NCBI GenBank assembly: GCA_014621425.1
Contig: JAANBB010000037.1
Location: 118,224 to 182,223, forward strand
Length of the DNA stretch: 64,000 bases
Reading direction: 5' to 3'
Origin: Cylindrodendrum hubeiense
Taxonomy: Eukaryota > Ascomycota > Sordariomycetes > Hypocreales > Nectriaceae
Of this stretch, positions 55,997-64,000 are shown one piece after another. The position numbers and the translations under genes were made by a program. Within the stretch, counting starts at the first letter, position 1. Every line of letters begins with the position of its first letter. Under the pieces are notes generated by a model that had not been told where the DNA came from, did not search any database, and saw only the letters and a list, made by a program, of their open reading frames with translations.

Positions 55997-58456
55997 CTAA
56001 ACCAACCATATGCATTTTTCCTCGGCCAGTTCAAAGCAAGAGTCAACATCATTCCCAAACATTCTCCCCACACCAAGCCTCTCATAAGTGTCACTAAACC
56101 CTTCGACGTGGACGGCCTTCAGATACAGCACCTGAAAGCAGGGTTGGTACGCGCTCAAGTTTCCAAAGCCGCAACCACCGTAAGCTTTCGGGATTTTTAT
56201 CACCAACAAAGCATAGACCTCGTCAATCGATCTGAGTTGGCCTGCGGCATTCACCTGGCAATCTGGGTGCTCTATGGAAGCCCATCCCCTCAGAAGATGG
56301 CGATGTATGTGGGTGGATACGCGCCTCCACATACTCCTCCCAAAATTAGGAGCATGAGCTGTAAGCACCCACATGGCATGATCATCTTCTTCCCCCACAA
56401 TCTCAATATCAACAATGACTCGTGTTAGCTTTCCTTGTAAACGAAGCATCACGAAGCGGCTATCGTTGTCGTATTCGTCAAGTGTTGGCAAGACGCTCCC
56501 TTGATCGAATCGAGGCTTCATGGCTTGATCAAGTCTGATGGTAAAGGCACTCTCGGCTTTGCACTTGATATCCGAGTCCATCTTCTTGACACGGTATTTG
56601 GTCTTGGTGAAGCTGTCCGTTTCAGGGCATCTTACGGCCATTCCAGAAAGTACTTCCGTTCCCTTTTCGTCGAGGACTCGGGTTGCCATTGAAGCCCATG
56701 ACCAAGTTGGTATACCATCCACACGAACCCTCGGTCCGGATGTGACTTGTTCCCACAACAAACCGCGAACATCTCCATACCAGAGGCCCGATGTGTAGCG
56801 ATGGGATAGTGTTGTCGTTTGAAGCCCATCCCTCTCGTCTTGCATCTTTATCGCTAAGTCAAACTCTTTGGCCACGCCTGCAAGCGCGACAAGCCGATCA
56901 GAAACAATCTTCGTGAGTCCAAGCCCCGAGTAGGCTTCGACAACTCTCTCCCAAGACCTGAATATTTCGGCCCGAGTCGAGAAATCCAATCTTATCGACT
57001 CCTTAAAGGCTATGTCGACCATGGCTGGCAGCTTCTCTTCTCGTATTTCCTCCTGCTCGCCTCTGTCAAACACATCATCGCCGAGGATGGACTGTGGTGG
57101 GCCTTCTTGACACTGCACGAAGACGCCCATGGCTGAAAATGCAAGGACTCGACGGCTAAGCATCCATTCTTGGTATACCCAACCTCGCTGTAGCAGCGAG
57201 CTCTGGGCTATATGCTCTTTGTAGTCCTTTGCCAATGTCGCTGCGCCAACGCATTGGACGTAGAAGTAGCCCTTATCCTCTCCATCCGGGCTGCGATATG
57301 GGAGACGTGCTACCCGCGGCATGGCTGCCGGGACTATCTCCCTGGATATTCCTCCTCCATCCGTTGCCATAGTTGCGCAGATGGTCAACCATGCGTATTG
57401 GTAGTAGTCAGCCATCTTGACAGACTCTTGCTTCCAGTCTGATGGATCATCTTGCACGATGCAGAGTGAGTCGATCCAGATGTACTTGACACCAAGCTTG
57501 GCAGCTAGGTCACTTACTTCTTGGAAGAGCGGGGAGAGGTTCGTATTTTGTGGGCACTGGACTCCGCCTTTTCTACAAACGTTACAGCGACCAACACGGC
57601 AGTCCAAGTTTGAGCTCAAAGTCTTTGCATCTTCCGTAGTCGTATTCCATCGATGGCTCAAGGCGATATATTTGCCTGTTTCCCCTGCCGTTTCTGAAAT
57701 TACAGGCGGCCTTGGGCTACTTAACGTGCTGTTGGGTGTAATCTCATAGCAGCGACTTGGGAGAGGGACGTCGTCAACATTGAATGTCTCGCTCTGAGAA
57801 AGCGTCATTCGACATGCATTGTGTTCTCGAGCACACTTTGAGTGCCAAGACTTGAGGTTGCTGATGTAGGAGTCTGCCACAGTAGACTTTTCCACAAACA
57901 GCTTACCTGTGATGTCTTGTGAGACGTGAGCTGGGGTCCCTATCCAAAGAACTTCAGTTCCCGATCTATTGAATGCAAAAAGCTCTGTAGTGATGAGAAG
58001 ATGTCAATACGCACCTGGGTCCGCCGCAACGTGCAGCTGAATCTCGCTTCGCCCTGTATTTCGTTTCCACTTCCACCCAATAGACGCGTTTAGATGAACG
58101 ATATTCAACGCACCCGGTGCTATGTTTGCGAGATCTCTTCCACGTATAGCGTGGAAATAGATCCAGGGCGAGGAGCTAGATGGGCTCCACCGATACCACC
58201 TTTGAACTTGTTCAGCAATACTACTCCTCCCTTGGATTACCTCCCACAGCCCTTGCCACACTCCCAAGACGAAGAGAGATTTCTCGCCATCGCGTGCTGC
58301 CATCAGGTTCTCAAAGATCATTGTGCAAAAACTGCAGCCTGATTTGGCCTCGCGAGTCACATCGTCTTTGGCATAGATTCGATACCTGTACTGTTGATCA
58401 TTCTTTGGGAAGGCACGGATGTCGAAATTCTGGCATCGTGTACACAGCTCCGACAT
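55997..58456 (-). CDS. HET (heterokaryon incompatibility) domain protein
   Basis: Predicted 783 residues in two exons: 58456-58015 and 57906-55997, with a 108-bp intron. The N-terminus MSELCTRCQNFDIRAF begins with a CxxC pair, and SGCSFCTMIFENL follows, typical of the leader before HET domains. The HET domain (about 210-370) shows YIALSHRWN, KLGVKYIWIDSLCIVQDDPS, DWKQESVKMADYYQYAWLTI and RGWVYQEWMLSRRVLAFS, all family hallmarks. The C-terminal region has the usual GLWYGDVRGLLWEQ and IPTWSWASM blocks. HET proteins take part in non-self recognition and trigger cell death in incompatible fusions, or act downstream of NLRs. The gene is divergent from an eight-TM protein gene and lies near a WD40 NLR. 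It appears intact. Confidence 0.9.
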
Positions 58457-58844
58457 CTTGATACTGATAAATGAAGTAGGTCGCTCCTTGATTCTGTGGT
58501 GCTGGCAGGACAAAGTACGAAGGTATGTAGATCCAAAAATTGATACCCCGCATGATAAACGAGGATTCGGGGGCCAAAAAACCAGGCCACCAATCCCATT
58601 CCATACTTGACTTAAATAATTACTTCTTCCACGACCAGGTTGAATTTGACCAGCGTCGGTGAGCATCTGTCCTCTTCCGACTCGCATTCTCGCAAACATA
58701 CATCACATCACATCTAGCTCCGCGCTAACATCTCTTGTAACATCTTTAGCTGCAGCATATTTGATAAGTCAAACGGCGGTCTAAGAGACCCAAGGACTCG
58801 GCCCACCACCCAGAACTCGCCATCCGGATTCGGAACCGCTCAAA
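58457..58844. promoter_or_regulatory. Divergent promoter, HET gene / eight-TM gene
   Basis: A 388-bp interval between two divergent start codons. No clear TATA box was found. The short distance would allow joint control. An upstream extension of the HET frame to 58699 lacks homology-like features and is not used. Confidence 0.45.
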
Positions 58845-60397
58845 ATGACCCGGTTTTACGACGACTTCAGTCAAACCGCAACGAGGTGGAAATCCATCTG
58901 CACAAAAAAGCCAAATAAAATTGTCAAGGCCACTTGCTTCTACCTTAGTCTTTTCCCGACGGGAGTGGGCTTTCTGCTCTCGGTACTTTTAGCGGGTTCC
59001 TTGCGCGACTCATACCCGGCGGTTGTAGAAGACATTTTCAAGAGCAAGCCAAAAGCCCTAAGAGTGTTATTTGCCAGCTTGGCAGCCGTCACGATAATGG
59101 ATGTCATTTGCTTTTACAACTTCAAATATCGACCTGATAGGAGCCGGCTGAGAATTTCCATTGTCATTGTACTGGATTTGATCAGCATTGGTATGGCTGC
59201 GACAGCGACGCACTTGACCTCAGTTCTTGAATCGATGGCCCTCGAATATGACACTCTGTTGGAGATGTTTCCAAACTTAAAAGACGATCTTCCGGAATAC
59301 AGAGGAATCACAGAGGAGGACAAAATTCTTGCAAAGTGGATTTTCATCTTTATTCTCATCTCGTGTTTTTTTCACCTCATTGCTGCGCTTATTCTCTTCT
59401 GTCTCCTCCCGACCAGTAAAAGATTACCTGAGTATCTTGAGCCCACTTTGGAACGAAAAAGGGTAAATATCAACCAGGTTGGGCAACACGTTCGGGTTGA
59501 GATGGGCCAATTGGATGGAAACAGGAGCGCTCTCGCGTCCCTCTCCCATGACCATGAAACAGCGAGGCTGAGGACCTTCCAGCCTCAGCAATTCGAACCG
59601 GGTATGTGAACACGATACGAGCTTTTTGGGATGAAATTTTGAGCTTCTTATTGCCGTGAATAGCAGGCTTATATGAGGTCTCCATAGAAGGGTCGCAACC
59701 AAGCAGCTCGGGGGTTCCGTTAGCCGGGTTAACCCACCAGCACCATCATGCCTCAACAATAGCACGACTTGAGCCCCAGGTCCGGTTCTGGGCATCAAGA
59801 TATCGATCTATTGCATTCAAAAATTGGCTTTTTCGACAAACCCTTCTTATAAGCATTGCTGCTGCCATTGAAAGCGCGTTTTATGCTCTCGCCAAGATCT
59901 ATGATTTCCATTCCAATTGGTAGGTAGAAGAAACCAGAGGTTTAAAGTCATTAACTCTAACCTTTACAAACATCATTTCAGGCTCTGCTATCTAGCCCTC
60001 ATTTATCCATGGATCTATGCTACCTTCTTCGTCGCCACACTAGCTCTGGTGTGGCTCCGGGTAATTTTGCACACCAAAATCTGCACTTTTATACGGCTTG
60101 ACATCTCCTTGTTGGCTTTTTCAACCGTTTTCGCTTCTTTAGGCGTGGTGATCATCATCCAGCGGTTTTACGTTTTTGGCAGTTTAAATTCTGGACGTGA
60201 AGATCCAGAATCCTCCGGAATACAATATGTCATGTTCGTGTTAATGACCTGCGCATGGGCAATGGCGATCCTAATTGCCATCTTTACACTCGAGTACCCT
60301 TTCGAAGCGGTGTGTTTCATGAGTATCAACTAATCTAAGATTCCGTCTGACATGATATTCATAGGCTTTCCGGGCACTCGTCAAGTATGAGATATAA
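58845..60397 (+). CDS. Eight-TM membrane protein of unknown function (4+4 layout)
   Basis: Predicted 456 residues from four exons: 58845-59601, 59667-59919, 59982-60309 and 60365-60397; phases match at each junction. The first half has four hydrophobic segments (about residues 30-55, 72-93, 102-122 and 160-186) and then a hydrophilic loop of about 110 residues. The second half has four more: WLFRQTLLISIAAAIESAFY, ALIYPWIYATFFVATLALVW, ISLLAFSTVFASLGVVIIIQ and QYVMFVLMTCAWAMAILIAI. This may be two related four-helix bundles, as in MARVEL-like proteins, but no family is certain. It is divergent from the HET gene and convergent with the NLR gene, with only 171 bp between. No function is claimed. 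The last small exon is the least certain. Confidence 0.65.
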
Positions 60398-60568
60398 CTT
60401 CGCGAATTCGCCAGTTAAGCGTCAAAGCCACCGGCCCCTGCCCTTCAGCAAATGAAAATGGAGTGTGCAGGTGGAATAAGTTTGCTGCATTTGTCACAGT
60501 ACCTTTGGAGATTAACGTCTCACCCGGAGCTGCCCAACTGTCCTTGCATTCTTAATTTTGGTACGGCG

Positions 60569-63500
60569 CTACCCGATCATTGCTCCATAATCTGCCTCTG
60601 CTTCACTCAATGAGAAGAATAAAACTCGCTCTGAGGTATAACCGATGGCAATACTAGACCTTGACACATCTGAGCAATGCGGACGAAATGGTGCCGGCAA
60701 CCAAAGCAGCCTTCGATTTTGCCACATAATCCAGGCACAATCTTTACTAAACTCAAAGCCAGAGTAGTGACGAGAAAGAGCCAGATGAGAATCGCCACTA
60801 ATGGAAGCACTAAAGGAAGCATGATGTTGAATAGAGATGGTGCCGGCATCCGTAAAGAGGAATGTATTCCCCTGTTGAAATTCGAGATGGTAGGAAGCTA
60901 TACCAAGGTAGACTTCCAGAAAACACTCGCCACTTTTGACCCGCCACAATCGTACCATCTTGTCTTTTGATGCAGATGCGACAATTGTAGCATCAGGTGA
61001 AAATGCCACTGATATTGTCGACTTTGTGTGGCCCTGTAGCTGTTGTATGCACTCGCCAGTGTCGACGGCCCAAATTTGGACAGATCCAGCGAACGAGGTC
61101 GTAGCCACAAATGCCGAATCAGCTGAAAATGCGATTGATGTCCCCTGACCGGCAAGTGCAAGTTCATGAATACATTCGCCGTTAACAATATCCCACAGGC
61201 GTACGATAAAATCATCTGACTGCATGGCTAGGATCCTTGAGTTGGGCGAGACCACGACCGACAGTAGTGACTTCGCATCGGTCTGGAGCTCTTGTATGCA
61301 CCCTCCGGTGCTGACTTGCCAAATATTTACCGTCTTCATCTGAGAGACCGCAGTCAGGAGCCTTGAATCGGGCGAGAAGGCCAGGGCTGTCACCCAGCCC
61401 GGATGGCCATGAAGTTCCCGTATACACTGGCCGCTAGCAACATGCCAGATTCGCACGGTATTTCCACGCGAGCCGGAGGCCACGAATGCCAGGTCCGATG
61501 AGAAGGCGACAACTTCCACCGAGTGCGCGTGACCCTTGGTCTTCTGTTCCGAACTGCTGCTCTCAACTGTCCAGAGCCGGACAGTTCTATCCAGGCCGAT
61601 CGAGGCAACGAGTTTTGAATCGGGAGAGAAGACAGCCGATGTCAAAGGCTGCCTGTGGCCCCTGAGTTCTTGTATGCATTCGCCATTCTCAACCCGCCAG
61701 AGCCGCACAGTCTTATCGTCTGAGGCTGATGCGACTAATTGTGAATCGGGTGAAATTGCGATCGACGTTATAGGCTGCTGTAAATCCTCAAATTCCTGTA
61801 TGCACTCGCCATCAACCTGCCGGAGTTCTATCATCCCGGAGGCTGAGAGTGTAACGGCCAGATTAAATGAGAAGGAATTTGATGGAGCCCAGACTGATTG
61901 GCCCTTGAGTTCATGCAGAAGCTCCTCATTTACAGGCTCGCCACTTGCAACCTGCCAAAATTTTACGATCCCGCCACTCAAAGCGGAGGCCAAAAGTGTT
62001 GAATCAAGCGAGAATGCAACTGATGATGCCCATTGCTTGCCTACCCATCGCATACCCGCCCTTTCCGTACTGATATCAATCACATGGATACATTCCCCAG
62101 TATCAATCCGCCAGAGGCGTAATTCAGAATCCGCGGATGCTACGAGCGTCAAGTCAGGTGAGATCGCGACCGAAGTCGATGTGTGACCTGTAAAAGTCTG
62201 CACACACTCGCCACCGTCAACTCGCCAGAGCCGTACATCGCTTGAGGCCGAGGCGATGAATGTTGAGTCGGAAGAGAATGTTACCGCGTTGACTGTGGTC
62301 CCATGGCCTATAAGCACTTGTAGACACTCCCCGCTCTCTAGCCGCCAGAGCCGAACTGTTTCGTCAACTGAGCATGAGGCAATAAATTCTAAGTTGGGCG
62401 AAAAAGCAACAGATAGCACCGTGTTATTGTGTCCCTCCAAGACCAGTAAACACTGATCCCAGTTATCGCCAGCATCGGGAGGAAGAGCAACCCACTTGGC
62501 TAGTTGGCTCTCGAAGGTCTGTCGGATGATACTCTTCTTTGGTGTAAACATTAGAATGGAGGAGTATAATTGGAGAGGAGTTGAGTCAATTGTAGACATG
62601 TTAGTTAGTAGAAACCGTCCGGCATCTTGTAGGAAATCCACCAGCTTTATGCTTCGTCCAGGCTATCTTCAAGTCAGCTTATATCAGGACTTTCATCAGT
62701 TGGGAATTTCGTACATCGACGAGAAGCTTCAGGGTTTTAATAATAGGCAGGCTTTCTGAAGCTCTACCGACAAGGCTTAATACCTCCACCCAATTCAGAA
62801 AGTATTTCTTCACAAAGTCGTGGGCCTCTCCCTCATCGCAGACACTCATCTCAGCTTGTTGTAGGTGGTAAGCCCAATATAAACAGGCATATTGCAGTTC
62901 CATTGAGATGTGAGCACTTATAACCGGAGAGGGGATAGATACCCGACTTGTTTCTGGCCCCAAGATAGCACAAATGTCGGAGTGTAGGCGGGTTTTCATA
63001 ACGTGCAACCAATTTGTCGCCATTGTAGAATGAGCTTGCTTTTCGATAATACAGAAATCGCTTCCACGTTTCTCGGTATCAACGAGAAAGTCGCGAAAAG
63101 AAAGATGAAGCAATTTTACAGGAGACTTAGGTGATAACGGGACGTGAAGTACTGATTGAAGCATATCCAATCTTGTATCAACGGTGTCTTTCTGTATGTT
63201 GAGCATATGAGCCAAAGCAGATGCCGAAAGCGGACTCGAGAGAACAATGATAGAGCCGACGATAACTCGGAATTGCTCAAGAGCCAGGACTCTTTCTCGC
63301 GATGAGAGCCCTGAAAGCTGATAGTTCAACACGGGAAGATATGTTGCACCTAGCCTGGATTCCTGACTTTTTGTCTCGTATTCGAGAACTCGCTTTAGCT
63401 GCTGTTCCGGGCTGCCACATTTGCGATCGGCTAGAAATCGACACACTTTTGATGAGAAGACGAAGAGGGGAACTACTATCGATACCAGCGACTGAATGTC

Positions 63501-63824
63501 CATTTGACAGGGCCACTCTTTGGGCAGCTGCCTATCGGTGGACACAGAAGAATTGTATTCTGCCTTCACGATCCCAATTTGGTACTCAAGAAATAAGCGT
63601 ATATCTTTTTTAATGACACTGCCGGTTGTTTCATGCAGGGTAGGACGTGTATACTTGTCCTGAATTTTCGTAAAACCCAAGGTGATAGGGAATTCAGGTC
63701 TGCTGGTTAGAAAGACCTTCTCACTCTTATTCTCTGACCAATACTTCTCAATGAATCCTACAAATCCCATATAAATACCCCACCACACTAGCAAAGATAG
63801 GGGTATAGATTCATTGAAAAACAA
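60569..63824 (-). CDS. NLR-type STAND protein with WD40 repeats, N-terminus not visible (partial)
   Basis: At least 1,067 residues over two exons (63824-62715 and 62662-60569; 52-bp intron). The first readable part is the distal NACHT region: KVFLTSRPEFPITLGF (sensor-like SRPE motif), then DIQSLVSIVVPLFVFSSKVC, LGATYLPVLNYQLSG, IVGSIIVLSSPLSASALAHM and LLHLSFRDFLVD, all typical of fungal NACHT-WD40 proteins. About 12 WD40 repeats follow, with units like GHNNTVLSVAFSP and DETVRLWRLESGEC, then a C-terminal cap. Walker A, Walker B and any effector domain should lie upstream, but beyond 63824 the frame continues without ATG into AT-rich DNA. The first codon listed is TTG, not a real start. The WD40 units are well diverged, unlike the near-identical repeats of highly variable HET-E-type alleles. 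Confidence 0.85.
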
Positions 63825-64000
63825 TAATTTGAAGGATTTATTAATATTAAGGAAATAAAAAGAAGAAAAAAATATATAGTTATAAGTACTAGACTTTATA
63901 GTATAATTATAAAATATTTCAGGTATTGATAATAGATATTAAAGGTATATATATTGGGTTTATTATTTAGTAGGTATTAGGAGTTATTCTAGTTAATAAG
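63825..64000. other. AT-rich window end
   Basis: The last 176 bp are strongly AT-rich. No P-loop or effector motif is seen, although the NLR frame stays open to about 63941. It may be the edge of a second RIP-like block or an intron of the NLR gene. Confidence 0.5.

Noticed and set aside
61536..62186. Plus-strand 216-codon frame opposite the WD40 repeats.
   Set aside because: Antisense shadow; the minus strand has regular WD40 repeats with the right period.

Overview
This window is eukaryotic DNA from a filamentous ascomycete, most like the Aspergillus/Penicillium lineage. Genes carry short (about 45-110 bp) GT-AG introns with fungal branch points. Families are typical of Pezizomycotina: Zn2Cys6 regulator, HET-domain protein, NACHT-WD40 receptor, GH115 and GH43 enzymes, MFS and ABCC transporters. 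One block of about 3.7 kb is very AT-rich and shows transition-biased decay like repeat-induced point mutation (RIP). No rRNA, CRISPR array or convincing tRNA was seen.

Layout. 0.4-8.2 kb: a five-exon amidase converges on a large MRP/ABCC-type ABC transporter. 9.3-14.6 kb: two NAD(P)-binding epimerase/reductase-like genes and a Zn2Cys6 transcription factor. The TF and the 11.2-12.3 kb epimerase are divergent, and their shared promoter holds two copies of an 18-bp palindrome centred on CGGCCG. 15.3-18.5 kb: GH115 alpha-glucuronidase. 18.5-22.9 kb: long gene-poor stretch. 22.9-25 kb: Dal5/Seo1-like MFS carrier. 27-28.6 kb: two-TM protein of unknown function. 28.6-31.9 kb: gene-poor, with a probable solo LTR.

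31.9-37.1 kb is the most suggestive accessory locus. Two divergent FAD-dependent oxidoreductases are flanked by two small secreted proteins, each with dibasic sites just before a short cysteine-containing tail. 38.4-40.4 kb: secreted GH43 enzyme; with GH115 it would fit glucuronoarabinoxylan use. 40.7-41.3 kb: degenerate tandem repeats. 41.9-43.0 kb: secreted protein of unknown function. 43.2-44.6 kb: F-box protein. 45.2-49.3 kb: large secreted mosaic (SGNH hydrolase, ten FG-GAP-like repeats, Asp-rich linker, cysteine-repeat region, new C-terminal domain).

49.3-53.0 kb: RIP-like AT block containing a decayed Tc1/Fot1-like element of about 1.87 kb and ending inside a sugar-transporter relic. 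53.4-54.2 kb: frameshifted SDR pseudogene. 56.0-63.8 kb: a self/non-self recognition-type neighbourhood with a HET protein, a divergent eight-TM protein and a WD40 NLR whose N-terminal half is not visible before AT-rich sequence begins. Exon boundaries were read by eye from splice consensus and reading frame; they are firm where stated and approximate for the ABC transporter, GH115 and the 41.9 kb gene.
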